Shown: one piece after another, positions 21,170 through 32,425 of the stretch | Layout: every line of letters begins with the position of its first letter | Position numbering within the stretch: position 1 is the stretch's first letter | Notes under the pieces: model-generated | The model's database searches: none | Told to the model about the DNA's origin: nothing | Seen by the model: only the letters and a program-made list of their open reading frames with translations | Position numbers and translations under genes: made by a program | DNA from: Rhyacophila brunnea | Lineage: Eukaryota; Arthropoda; Insecta; Trichoptera; Rhyacophilidae | NCBI GenBank assembly: GCA_022495005.1 | Contig: JAGYXB010000061.1 | Coordinates: 1,364,001-1,428,000 of the forward strand | Direction: 5' to 3' | DNA length: 64,000 nt

Positions 21170-23091
21170 ATAATAATTACAAGATAAAAGAACTTTTTAT
21201 ATACCACGTTTTAAAATTTTCTGTTGAATCATATAAACTTGACAATTCTATGTATTAATAATTTATGACAAATAAGGCAATTGTCAACAAATCATTTTTT
21301 TGCTATTTTGCAACAAACAAACAAATATAGAATACTGACTTGTCATTTTGATTTCCATAGTAACGCACGTATATATTAATAATTTAGTTGCTATGACCAC
21401 CCCCTTAGCAACCAATAATAGTGGATTGGATTACGGATTTCTTCCGAAATAAATTTTCATACAAAACAGAATTAACTGAAAATTAATTCAATTCTACTTA
21501 AGGGGGGACATGCTCGTCGAAGGTCAAAATTGAGTTTTTATTGTATTTTCAAACCATGATCCTGGACACTCCTTAAACGTTGTAGATAATCTATTTATAT
21601 AATTTTGAAGCCTTATTATCCTTTATAGTTATTTTAAACATTTGATGACTGCATGAAGTATTTTTGTTACATAAAATAGTATTCTTTTAAACCTCTCGCT
21701 CTAATGTTTTAGAATATAGTCATATTTCAGTACATAACTGTGCAGTGGTGTTAAGATTTTTTACGTTTATTAATTTTTAAACGCATTTATGAAACCATTA
21801 GTATAATTTATTACGAGATAATTTTTGTAAAATATTCACGATAAAAAATTATATTGATAATCTCTGTGATCCCAAATTTGACAAGAATTAGGCATTTTAT
21901 TATTCAAAAATCGGCAAGATTAACACATTTGAAGATGATTCTAAAGATACTTATTATAAGCTATGTCTTTGACCATTCAAGTGTGATAAACATCTTATGA
22001 ATAATGATTGCTTTATAATAATTATTGACCTAAGAATAAGGTAGTGTTTTTTTGAAATACGCCATTTCTTTTGTCATTCCCCAGTGGTTAAGCTACAACA
22101 TACGGCCGTAGCCATAAATTGACAAACTATAATTGAAGTAGGGAGTAAAATGATATTGACGCGCGTGTTTGAACATGTACTGTTTAAAAATAAATAAAAA
22201 TAAATCGGTTAGGTACATGTTCAAACACGCGCGTTAACATAATTTTACTCCTTACTTTAATTATAGTTTGTCGTTTTATGGCTACGGCCGTATGTTGTAG
22301 CTTAACCACTGGGAATGACAAAAGAAATGGCGTATTTCAAAAAAACACTACCTTCTTCTTAGGTCAATAATTATTATAAAGCAATCATTATTCATAAGAT
22401 CTTTATCACACTTGAATGGTCAAAGACATAGCTTATAATAAATATCTTTAGAATCATCTTCAAATGTGTTAATCTTGCCGATTTTTTGAATAATAAAATG
22501 CCTAATTCTTGTCAAATTTGGGATCACAGAGATTATCAATATAATTTTTTATCGTGAATATTTTACAAAAATTATCTCGTAATAAATTATGCTAATGGTT
22601 TTATAAATGCGTTTAAAAATTAATAAATGTAAAAAATCTTAACACCACTGCACAGTTATGTACCGAAATATGACTATATTCTAAAACATTAGAGCGAGAG
22701 GTTTAAAAGAATACTATTTTATGTAACAAAAATACTTTATGCAGTCATCAAATGTTTAAAATTACTATAAAGGATAATAAGGCTTCAAAATTCTATAAAT
22801 AGATCATCTACAACGTTTAAGGAGTGCCCAGGATCATGGTTTGAAAATACAATAAAAACTCAATTTTGACCTTCGACGAGCATGTCCCCCCTTAAGGATG
22901 GCTAAAAGTATTAAAAGAATGCATTGGCATCGTGTTCTGATATACATTCTAAAAGTTTCAAATGTCTAGCTAGTCGGAAAATTAGTTAAAAATCGATTGC
23001 AAGATTTTTAATGGATAAACAACCACCGGACAAACAAGAATACGAGCTAAGAAAAACGTGGTAAAATAGACACATTCATGGAAACAGTTTA
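21170..23091 (-). repeat. family-E repeat, copy 2, split by the foldback element
   Basis: Two blocks, 21170-21497 and 22896-23091, together equal the inverted copy of 14195-14715. The junction falls at AATTCTACTTAA / TTAAGGATGGCTAAAA, where the uninterrupted copies read AATTCTACTTAAAGATAGC or its complement. The foldback at 21502-22891 is therefore a later insertion at a TTAA site. Confidence 0.8.
21502..22891. mobile_element. 1,390-bp foldback element with 679-bp arms, TTAA target
   Basis: Left arm 21502-22180 and right arm 22213-22891 are both 679 bp and inverted copies of each other. By eye they differ at only about 25 positions. A 32-bp spacer (22181-22212) separates them. The outer ends read GGGGGGACATGCTCGTCGAA and its complement. 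TTAA flanks both sides (21498-21501, 22892-22895). The inner ends are GCGCGTGTTTGAACATGTAC and its complement. No coding frame of note is present. A transcript across the element would fold into a near-perfect long hairpin. The TTAA target points to piggyBac-type mobilisation in trans. The rest of the classification is unknown. A shorter relative lies at 10549-11401. Confidence 0.92.
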
Positions 23092-23094
23092 CAA

Positions 23095-24452
23095 AAGTCG
23101 TCATAATTAGTTAATCACTAAAATGACTTATTCTTGCGACATAACTATAATTATTATATCTTTTACATTACGTATTATTATGTTGTACTCACAAGCACTT
23201 AAAATAAGTTTAATATCGAAATGACATGAATATCATTAAAAATCATCAATAAATGTTGATACAAGTTTTTTTTAAAATACTATGACATATTATAATGCTA
23301 ATTTTAGAGATATTTATAGCAATATTAGAGATATTTTAAGCGAGTTGTGAATTTGTAGGACTTCTAGTTCAATATGCCATTTCATACGCCGAACCCTAAT
23401 CATTCGCCTATCAGTTATCGGCTAACAAAAGCTGAACAACTCGACACCTAATAATCGATTTATAATAATTCTGACCTCCCTCTCATATGTCCAAATAAAA
23501 TCGATCGACTGTCAAAAACTTCTGGCCCATCTTTTTTAACCTACGATCATTTAATTTTTAATTTGTAAAAAAAAACATTGTAATGTTACAAATATGTTAT
23601 AATTTTCATTGCATTCATTCCAAAGTAGGCATGTTTATAAATAACTGAAATGGTTTTAACATATTATAAACATTTTAAACAAATCTACGATATAATACAA
23701 AAATATACCTAAGCAAAAATTTGCAAATGTTTGTCAGGTTTTAAGTTTTAACGATACGTTCTCAATCTTCGCTTACGTCCCGTACCTATATCCAGATATT
23801 TGAAATTCGTTATACATAAAATGCTGACGTGGTAAAAATACATTAAATTAAATTGGAAGGCAGTCCGGGACTCTAAACTAGTGCTTCTCAAATTTTTCAT
23901 ACCGCGGCCCCCAATATCTGAAAAAACAATACTGACCCTCCTTTTTAACATTCTTACATGTACAATTTCATGTCACGTTGCGTTGCTATAAAACAGCGTA
24001 TATATTAGAAAAATGGTTTTTGAGGGTCCATTTTGAAAAAAATATCCATAGTAATTTATTATTGATTTTTAATGTGACGAGGTTAATAGAATCTGCCAGG
24101 TGCTACTGACTTCCAATTTACCCCGTCTACTACTTATAGCTTATTGTCGCTTCAATCGCGGTCCTACAAACTTTTCTTAGTACATTACCCATACTCAGAT
24201 ACTCTGCACTTTGAGCTTTGCAATGAACTGGCCTGAAGCTACAATTACTGGTGAGTTATTGCTAGAGTACGTATAGTTTTATTACTCTACACTTTTTTGC
24301 ACTCTTTACCATACTGATACGCCTCTTTGCCTGTTTACCTCGCATAAAATTAGATCAAATGATATTTACCTATATTATTAATATATGTAGTAATACATAA
24401 ATAGATGGATAATATTTGAAAAAAAAATTGAATATATTACATCATTTTCATC
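23095..24452. other. AT-rich stretch with one hAT-like terminus
   Basis: At 23880-23916 CTAGTGCTTCTCAAATTTTT followed by CATACCGCGGCCCCC resembles the classic CAGTGxTTCTCAAAC...CGCGGCCCCC end of many hAT elements. The opposite end was not found. Otherwise AT-rich with no gene recognised. Confidence 0.35.
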
Positions 24453-24460
24453 CTAAAGCC

Positions 24461-24835
24461 CAGCGCTCGAAATGGACCGGAATGCACCGGAGTGCTGCTC
24501 CTGTTAGTGAAATTCCTAAAATTATCACTCCGTCTCGTAAAAAAGTGAAGTATTAAAAAGTTGTAAAATTAATTTACTTCATATATATTTAAAAGTTTAT
24601 ACGAAACTTGTCTGATTAATTGTAAAAAATATATATTTATGAAGTAAACGTCAATTTCGACAACATTGTGTTCTAATATTGCATTTCACAAGTTTAAAGA
24701 CAGTCACTTCATTTGACCGGCTGAGCTTGATATGTATATTTCTATATAATACATACACAATTATTACATTTACACAATTATTTTCGGAAAATTATCAAGC
24801 GCTCCGGTTCGTAAAATTTTCCATTTCGAACGCTG
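24461..24835 (-). mobile_element. hAT-A miniature element, copy 2
   Basis: Inverted ends CAGCGCTCGAAATGGA and TCCATTTCGAACGCTG are flanked by CTAAAGCC (24453-24460) and CTAGAGCC (24836-24843), 7 of 8 identical. Orientation is opposite to 2171-2920 and 48699-48938, judged by the CACTCCGTCTCGT and AAGCGCTCCGGTTCGTAAAA blocks. It has 375 bp and no coding capacity. Confidence 0.78.
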
Positions 24836-24924
24836 CTAGAGCCGGAGTGCAAAGTTATGAATCATATACTCTACTTGGTGTATTTGCATGTGTTTTTTTT
24901 AATATATGTAGATGGTTATTGAAT

Positions 24925-25075
24925 GTGCGTGGCCTAACGGTTATAATCATTAGTGTCCATTTCTGTCATCCGCGCTGTCTTATCTTCGGGACAATCAAGT
25001 TAGAGCGTTAAAGCAAACATTGGATGACACAGACGACATCAATTTATGAGTTAAACAAATAAATAAATAAATAAT
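24925..25075 (+). repeat. SINE-like repeat R5 with AAAT tail
   Basis: An A-box-like head GCGTGGCCTAACGGTTATAA is followed by a body shared with the minus copy at 49795-49917. Shared words include GTGTCC, TAAAGCAAACATTG and a CATCAATTTATGAG / CTAATTCATAAG block. The unit ends in (AAAT)n at 25056-25073, as retroposons do. The B box is not obvious. The family is unlike SINE-1, -2 or -3. Confidence 0.5.
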
Positions 25076-25079
25076 ATTT

Positions 25080-25810
25080 CATATATCCAAGTTGTTTCTC
25101 TTTAAAGTTCTCAAAATAATTTATGGATATAATATAAAATGTACTTAAGTATAAGTATATTATTTTCTTTATTTTCTGAGAAATAATTTTTTTCTAATCT
25201 TAATGGTTCTTCACACATCAGCTAACTCCAATTTTTTACCTGTAAGTATGAATGTGTTTATTATCCAATTTTTAGCAACATAAATTTGTATGCTTCCCAC
25301 ACTGAACTTAATAACATCTTTAAATGGAGACTACCTAAATAGATCATGAATGAATTATATGTTTAATTCGCAATTTTTCATTGAAGGAAACAATTAAAAA
25401 CATGAATTTAGAGACCTTTTCCTTATTTGGTTTAATTGTCCTGGCCAAAATATTGCGCCGTTTCTCATGCCACCGTAACGTTTTTATGTTCTAGGAAAAA
25501 CAAAATTACTTCCATACATAATATCTGTTATAACGTAATACAAGGCAGGATAGATTGAAATAATCTTGATCGCGTCGATTAAATTCTTATTTGTACTAAA
25601 ACAATGGATTTTGAGGCTCCTTTTATTCACTTCTCACCTTTGTTTTGTTGTTCCGAATTTAACACGAGCAATATAAAAAAAGAGGAAAATTTTTATCTTT
25701 GGTTCATTTGTCAGAAACAATGGGTACATTTTGATTGTGTCCAGTTATTTTTTTTGTTGATAAATAGTAGCAACTTAAAATAAAAAAAGAAGCAACATTT
25801 AATTTAGAAG
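25080..25810. other. AT-rich stretch, nothing recognised
   Basis: Nothing beyond AT-rich sequence and short poly-A runs was seen. Confidence 0.4.
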
Positions 25811-25814
25811 CCTT

Positions 25815-26055
25815 TTTTATTCAACGAATAAAATATTCACCAGATTTGAAAAATGTAACATTCTTTATTGAAAAATATTATAACTAACTAAACTTTGAAG
25901 AGATCGTGACACCGGCCAGTAATAAATAAAAGATAGGAAGCACATAGTTTAGTTGGTAGAGCACATTGGTGCGTTCTGCTAGGCGTCATATATTATTTCT
26001 TTGAGGTGTTTTCATTTATGTAAGAATGTTCAAAAATCAAGATTTTGACGACATT
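25815..26055. repeat. two SINE-2 pieces, tail (-) and truncated copy (+)
   Basis: 25815-25865 carries the SINE-2 tail on the minus strand (complement of ACATTTTTCAAATCTGGTGA and ATTCGTTGAATAAAAA). 25935-26055 carries a plus-strand head, TTTAGTTGGTAGAGCACATT, then GGCGTCATATATTATTTCTT and AAGAATGTTCAAAAATCAAG. The B box region is deleted. Confidence 0.5.
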
Positions 26056-26341
26056 GCTAGCAGTACCAAACAGGCATGGATTGTATTGGACGCCTGAATT
26101 GTATGATCAAAAGTGGTCTACCATTGTGTCTTAAGCGCAAAGTATTCAACCAATGTGTGCTACTAGTGCTAAGTATGCATGTAAAACAAAGACCCACGAT
26201 GCAAGAGAAACCCAAAAATTACGAGTAACGTAACGTGGCATGGAAAGATACATGTTGGGCATAATGCTGAAAGACCACAAAATAAAACAATAAATAAGGA
26301 ATACGGGTACATGATGTGATAGAGGTCCCCAAGTAGATGAA

Positions 26342-26460
26342 AAGACAATGTGCTGGACATGTCAGCGAGTGGATAACCGTTGGACAGATTCCATTATACA
26401 GTGGTATCCAAGGGGCACTAAACAATCAGACAAACGTCATATTATAACTAGACGGTTCCT
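26342..26460 (+). pseudogene. C-terminal fragment of an RTE-like LINE ORF
   Basis: Two overlapping plus frames give RQCAGHVSEW and then DNRWTDSIIQWYPRGTKQSD. This matches the pattern of the RTE-type endonuclease/reverse-transcriptase C-terminus, WxWAGHxxRxxDxRWxxxxLxWxPR. The expected KRSRGRPxxRW that usually follows has decayed. One frameshift separates the halves. No catalytic domain remains. A decayed SINE-1 tail (about 26565-26655) follows. Confidence 0.5.
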
Positions 26461-27700
26461 TGTAAAAATTTCGCAGGGGTCTCCAAACCTTCCAGCGCCT
26501 CGGATATCTATGTACCTACTAAAAGTCACCGCGATAACATAGATGGTATACTGTATGTCGTTAAATGGTCGATCCAGCGTCATGGTTTGGTAAAATGTGT
26601 AACATGCATCCCTCGTAAAAAAAACTGTCAACGTAACATAACCTTCACTCTTTATACTAAAATTGTATATAATTTACATATTAATTACTAATTATGTATT
26701 TTTTAGTAAGTCTATTACAACAAAAACGGCGTATATCCAAGATCCATGCAAGTTTCTGTAGGTATACATATCTTTTTAATTGATGTTATCTTATCAGATT
26801 CTCTTAGTAATAAAAAGTGACAATACTGTCAATCACCTTAGCGAAAGGTCTATGTATAATAAATGTTGTCTGGAATAGATTCTGTTGTCGCCAAACTCTT
26901 TCCCATATCCGTGAAAAAAGAGTATGGTAGCGCTGGTTTAAGTACAAACTGTAAAATGTCGAGTTGGATAATTCGTGACGTTTATAAAGATTCAAATACT
27001 TCCACTGTCCTGAACACCTACAAAAAATGAACGATGGTACATTGCCGTGGAAGCACCTAACGATTATTGAAGCCGAAAGGATGGCAATGCGCAGGAATAG
27101 AACGAATCCTGTGTTTGGATGAAGTGGAAGAGGACATTCAGACTGATGATGCAAGGCAAAGGAGAGGGAGTGGTGGATAACGTTATTGGAGATGTCCAAG
27201 CCTATCCAGGGTTGTCGTGTCAATAATAATAATAAATGAATCTAATAATTTATTTTACACAACATATTTTCGTAGTTAATGTTAAAATTGAAGTTTTGTT
27301 GACTTTCTTTGAAATATAAATTGTACCGAGGAAAAATGGACACAAAAAACTAAGCATCTAACAGCTAACTGAATTATTAAACAATGGATTCGAAACTACT
27401 AGGTACGTTTCGGTTCATTAACTGTGTTCACCTTATTTGTATTAAGTAAAGCTAATTGCGAGACAATAGGTATCCGACAATGGTAGACTAATTGAAAGAT
27501 GAACGCCCAGTCACGACAGGTAGCGATGCTTTTTCTAATTAGAACCACTGAATACAGGTTACACACAAATCTGTGATAGATGAGCAATGACCATTCGTGA
27601 TAATAGTATTATGCATCGTGATAACAAGACGTGTCAACTTATAAAGGCATACCTATTTTTCAAACACTATTATGCAGAAATAAGTAGGGACTGTAGCGAG
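26460..27700. other. degenerate DNA with a possible SINE-1 tail
   Basis: 26565-26655 keeps CATGCATCCCTCGTAAAAAA and AACCTTCACTCT, the order of the SINE-1 body. The long minus frame at 26804-27223 lacks any recognisable domain and probably lies antisense to decayed element sequence. Confidence 0.3.
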
Positions 27701-27703
27701 TAA

Positions 27704-27938
27704 CATGAAGTAGCGACGTTGGATCTGGCCCGGTCACGTGTTGCGTTTACATCAAGAAAAGTTCAATCTAGCTCACCTGTTCTTTAAACCAACCGGATTC
27801 CGGCGTCCTGAAAGGCCGCTAAATATCATTCACTGAGTGTATGCGGCTGGGCTAAGGGATGCTGGTATGACCTGGAAATTTTGGAGAGTTTACAGGGATT
27901 ATTGGAGGTTACATGTAGTGTCCATACGCAATAACTAA
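27704..27938 (+). pseudogene. C-terminal fragment of a second non-LTR reverse transcriptase
   Basis: One plus frame with two in-frame stops reads MK, stop, RRWIWPGHVLRLHQEKFN, then LAHLFFKPTGFRRPERP, then a stop, then GLRDAGMTWKFWRVYRDYW and RLHVVSIRNN with a terminal TAA. The RWxGHVLR motif, the GxRRPxRP segment and the GxTWxxxxxxxxDRxxWR ending are typical of the C-terminal domain after the thumb in RTE/Jockey-type ORF2 proteins. About 78 codons survive. A related sliver at 54500-54604 shares the GFRRP coding segment. The 5' part is lost. Confidence 0.55.
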
Positions 27939-27939
27939 G

Positions 27940-29866
27940 GAGCGGAAGAATGTGAAATGAAAAAAAGTAAGCTATAAACCCTAGACATCCACTAAATGAA
28001 GACAATCGAAAATCCGTAGGATAATCTTTATTGGTGGGTGATATAACTAGACTTAATCAAGAATAAGTAGAATTATATCACGGCAGGTTGAAAGGGACGA
28101 ATATCCTGAGATACAAGATAATCTTTGAAATGTGAGGCTTCTACGCAATGGGAACGTTTCCTAAGACTAAGAAAAGGCTTAATATATCTATCATAACAAT
28201 TAACAATGCCAGAGTGGATCGAAGTAAATGAAAATTGATGAAGGTAACCGACATGGTGTCATGTACTTCGGCAGAATTTAGATATTCCGTTGATGCAGCG
28301 GCCGCCAAATCTATCTTTCTTATATTTTCTACCTTTTGGATATCATAACTAGATTTGAGGCGTCAAAACTAATAAGTCTACAATTTAATATTAACGTAAC
28401 TCATTAATACTTAGTTTTTTTTTATTTTCAAAATTAAAACAATATGTCTATGTATATCTATTAAAACTGATAAACCCTTTTACACGTGTATTTATATTAC
28501 TTTAAATAATCATGTTTTAAAAGATTTGTTTCGCGTGATTTTGGGGTGATTTTGAAATTATAAATTATTATAGTATATTGTGTGAAATTGTACACAAATA
28601 TTGTACTCCTACTTTTAGACTATATTGACGAGTCAAAAAGAGATAATCCAACTCAACGATGCAAAGTCTCTGAACCAGATGAATCAAAAAAAGTATACAC
28701 TAAACAGATTTTATTTCTCAATAAATATCAGAATTTGTATTTTGTGATGAAATAATTCATATTATATTGAAAAATCACACAGCATAATATGATTTTTTAT
28801 TAGTATTTTTGAAATGTCAGTCAAGACCCTTTTGAATAATTTTGAGTTACTCCATCATGCACATTAGTATTATAAATTTAACTGGTTTAGATTTCTGATA
28901 GTTTATGCATTATTAACTCAAAATATCATTTTTAGTTGTCATAGTTAACAAAATAGAGGTACGGTATGGACGGGTTTTTCCTATATTTTGACCATGTGTG
29001 ACTTATCGTTTTTTTTATTAGACGTCTCATTTATTCAGCAATTGTCACACTATTTTGAGCTATACATTCGCAAGAGATCAACACATATAAATTGAATTAG
29101 ACACAGTTTGTGTAATACCTGGCGTGAAATTGGTGAGAGGTAAGAAGCGCTAGTTAGTAATAAGCTAATTAAAATTGAATCATATAAGAAGCAGTGACTT
29201 GTTTTTGTGTTATGCATTTCGATTGCGGAAAGAACGACCTACTTGGAGACAACGATTGGTCTCACTTCTCGTACCAAACAATACCAAAATACACAAGAAT
29301 AGTTTAAGTTTATATATATAGGTTGACAAAAATGTTATCATCTGATTTGATAACAATGTAAATATTTAAAATGTGTTTTTTAAATGATTATAATATATTA
29401 ATCATTAAGTAGGTAGTAAACCCGTTTAAGAAGTTTCCCAAAAATGTCTAAATTCTTGTAACTTTATGCTTGTAACATACTCTTGCGGCCAGATGTAAAA
29501 GTATTATTTTTACAATTAAGTAATAATAATTAATAAAGTCATCCGAATGGTCCGAATATCTAAAACTTTGTAATAAATCTTTTTATTCTTTGCAAAATGT
29601 TATCCATTATTTCAAGAAACCATGACAATATATTAATTTGAACGTTTCATTTAATTAATAACTATTTTTAAGTACGTAATGCGCATAGCAGAAACACTAT
29701 TTTCATTTGCCATTTACATCAAAATAATACAAATGCTCATTTCAGCTGTTATATTTTATAAAATGTAAAATTATAATGTAAGATTTTGAAAAATAATATC
29801 TGGTAAATAGCCGCTTCTGGCCGCCGTGCAAAGTTGGGTTCTTTTTGTTGCATTTTCCATCACTGT
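27940..29866. other. AT-rich stretch, no gene recognised
   Basis: Featureless apart from a short GC patch at 28297-28310 (GCAGCGGCCGCC). No repeat boundaries were recognised. Confidence 0.4.
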
Positions 29867-29871
29867 GTTAA

Positions 29872-30219
29872 GAGCGTACTTCAGTGAAACGGCAAATAAT
29901 TTTCAACAGTAGGTGCGACGAAATTTCTCACTAGTCGTCAATCGGAGACAGACAGTCGATTTGTTTTGTCATGGCGTCGGATGAAAATATTCTTAAATCG
30001 TGTAAAGATTACTAAAAAACTTTACGTATGTACTTAAAAAAGAAAACAAGCCAATGGATATACTATTATTATTAGTAATATAACAATAAACATAACATTA
30101 AATGGACGCATGTTGGATTTTTATGACAAATTATATTTTTTTCGGCACGCGTCATTTGCACAATCCGTGCATCGCCTAGCCATAATCTTTATAGACCATG
30201 CCTCAACTGAAGTATAGCC
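29872..30219 (+). mobile_element. TTAA-B miniature element, copy 3
   Basis: Clean TTAA on both sides (29868-29871, 30220-30223). The ends GAGCGTACTTCAGTGAAACG and CTCAACTGAAGTATAGCC form imperfect inverted repeats. It aligns with the copies at 11904-12273 and 19924-20284. It has 348 bp and is non-coding. Confidence 0.78.
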
Positions 30220-30224
30220 TTAAA

Positions 30225-31020
30225 CACTTAGATCCATGGAATCTAGATAAATCTTGAAAACTGGCGTCCTTGTATTATGTGTCAGTGTCAGTGTGCCAGT
30301 GTCATTGTATTATTCACATTAATAAACTTTACATTTCAACTACACCCACAGAAAAAATCCGTGAAGTGGTCAGCGCATATCGTCAAAACGTGAAAGGAAC
30401 AACTCTTTCAACACTTATATTGTTTGTCTCGTGGTGTATAATGTGACATCCTCCAGTTAAAACACATATTTTTCATTTCAAGTTCTTCCATGTATGACAC
30501 TAATATGTACTTCTATCATCATCTATAGAATTCACGATTAACAAATAACACTATTTTGGTTCTCAAATAAATTTCGGTAATGACCATTTTTGCACAAATA
30601 GACGCACCATACAGTGACTTTGGTGGGATGTAAGTGTATTTAAAATTTGTCTTAAATTTTCAGTTCCTTAATAATGTGATTTTACCAATTGACGTATATT
30701 TTTAGCATAACGGATGATTTTATTTCAATAAAATTTTGGCAATTTCCGTTTAATCTTGTGAAGTGTACGTACACATGATGACTTCACACTACTCTGCTAC
30801 ACAGTGTCTACGCAATAATAGAACATTGTATTATTTAAAATGGAAAGTATGATATCTTCCAATAATTTTACATAAATGTGCCACTCTGTACAATATTTTT
30901 TCTGAAAGATTTACTGAAACGTATTCGATGATTAAAATTCCACCTAAGTTTATTAAATTTAATTAAGATGGTAAAATCAAAGAACAGATTAATAAAGAGA
31001 ATTCTGATAGGCTATATCCC
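30225..31020. other. AT-rich stretch with a short GTGTCA tandem
   Basis: 30278-30304 has a few degenerate AGTGTC units. A frame beginning ATGACCATTTTTGCACAAAT at about 30577 runs into GTAAGT at about 30626, but lacks other exon signs. No gene was called. Confidence 0.3.
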
Positions 31021-31023
31021 AAT

Positions 31024-31404
31024 GGTAACATGTAAGTTGTACGTATGCAGTTCATCGTGGGACACTTATTCGTGGGCCACAGTACGTGAAACATGAGTTC
31101 GTATAATATTTTATCAAATGACGAGTTCTTCGTTGAACATTTCACCGTGGAATACATTTGTACGTATCTTACAAAATGCGGCGATAGTTTGCAAATAGTA
31201 CTGTTCCAATTAGATTAACCCTAACCTAACCTAACCTAGTAAAGACACCTCCACATGTTGTAGCACACGTACAAATCTCCACGGTGAAATGTTGAACGAA
31301 GAACTCATCATTTGATTAAATGTTACACAAACTCATGCTTCACGTACTGCGGCGCATGAGTAAGTGTCCTGCGGTGAACTGTTTACGTACAAATTTCCGG
31401 ATAC
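31024..31404. mobile_element. palindromic family-D' element with central (CCTAA)n
   Basis: The left half (ACATGTAAGTTGTACGTATG, CAGTTCATCGTGGGACACTT, TTTCACCGTGGAATACATTT) is mirrored by the right half (AAATCTCCACGGTGAAATGT, AAGTGTCCTGCGGTGAACTG, TTACGTACAAATTTCCGGAT). Between the arms, 31217-31239 contains CCCTAACCTAACCTAACC, about four telomere-type units. The terminal words are shared with family D (33483-33892, 50054-50464). It is non-coding. The superfamily is unknown and no target duplication was fixed. Confidence 0.65.
31217..31239. repeat. interstitial (CCTAA)n telomere-type micro-array
   Basis: About four CCTAA units, the common arthropod telomere repeat, sit at the centre of the palindrome 31024-31404. 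They are too few for a functional telomere. Confidence 0.75.
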
Positions 31405-31409
31405 GTATC

Positions 31410-32220
31410 CCAATACACTACATTTTGATGCATGGTTTTGAATGTGTGAGTGTCCTACAAAAATGAACCATATATTATAGACGTGCAATAGTGTGTTGCA
31501 ACCTTCAAATACAACCATATTGAATGCGCGTCAGTGTATAAAACGAGAGCAGTTGTCAGAACGAAATTCAAGCGTATTCTTGACACATGTTTAAGTTTAT
31601 CCCATATTATTCCACAGTCAAGATCGGTTGCCTGTTTCTCCTTTCCCGTTAGGTATTTCAGTTCTCACTATTTCTGAGTTCCCTGGGTAAAATACTGTTC
31701 ATACTTCATTGGTATTATTTTTTATATCGAAATCAAAGATCATAACACGTTTTAACAGTTAAATCAAATGAAACCGTGTAACATATATTTTACCTTATGT
31801 TAAAAGTATATAAGTACAATAATGTACCTACATAGGTGTCATAAATAATATAACAATAAATGAAATTCGAATTTCACAATCGGTTTTGGTTAACACTTTC
31901 AAAATCAGTTGCACATCAAAGGAATAATATTTCTTTTTGTGCGAGATAAAAATAATATATTATATAAGAATTCTGACCATAACCTTTCTAATGTTATTAT
32001 GATGTTTACTAATATATTATGTATATTACAAGCGTAAAAGGTACCAACCAAAATTAGCACCACCCGTATAAATCAACGAATATTAATACTTTTAATCAAT
32101 GAATAATATACAACATTAATTAAGAATGCAGCATACATTATTGAATATACCTACATAATTTGGAACATATCGGAAAGATATGTATTTATTATAAAAAGTA
32201 TTTTTGAAAAATACTTTTGT
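31410..32220. other. AT-rich stretch with a TATA-like promoter candidate
   Basis: TATAAAAC at 31537-31544 is followed by GTTGTCAGAACG. An ATG at about 31588 opens a 21-codon frame (MFKFIPYYSTVKIGCLFLLS) that ends at a TAG. This could be chance. Beyond it no feature was recognised. Confidence 0.25.
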
Positions 32221-32227
32221 TTAATAG

Positions 32228-32400
32228 ATTCTTAAAATAGCTTAGCTCATTCGGTGTACTTTCTTGTGTCTAATTTATATTTTTTTTTGTATTTATGCTT
32301 TTCTACTGATTAATGCTGACCTATTTTTTTTCTAAATGTCATGTTGTGAACGTCTTAAATTAATAATTTGTAATGTTCACTAAATGTTAAAAAAAAAAAT
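32228..32400 (+). repeat. Jockey/CR1-like LINE 3' end, copy A (tandem with copy B)
   Basis: Starts at the last ORF codons (ATTCTTAAAATAG, residues FLK and stop), then the 3' UTR with GCTCATTCGGTGTACTTTCT, ATGTCATGTTGTGAACGTCT, TAATTTGTAATGTTCAC and a poly-A. It aligns with the 3' UTRs of the copies at 32426-33045 and 61990-62200. It is 5' truncated. Confidence 0.7.
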
Positions 32401-32425
32401 GAATATATCCAGATGACTATGATGA

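Noticed and set aside
24679..25011. 110-codon plus frame
   Set aside because: Runs from inside hAT-A across its target duplication into repeat R5; a composite chance frame.
26804..27223. 139-codon minus-strand frame, the longest without a LINE motif
   Set aside because: No domain, signal peptide with cleavage logic or splice context; codon use looks like an antisense chance frame.
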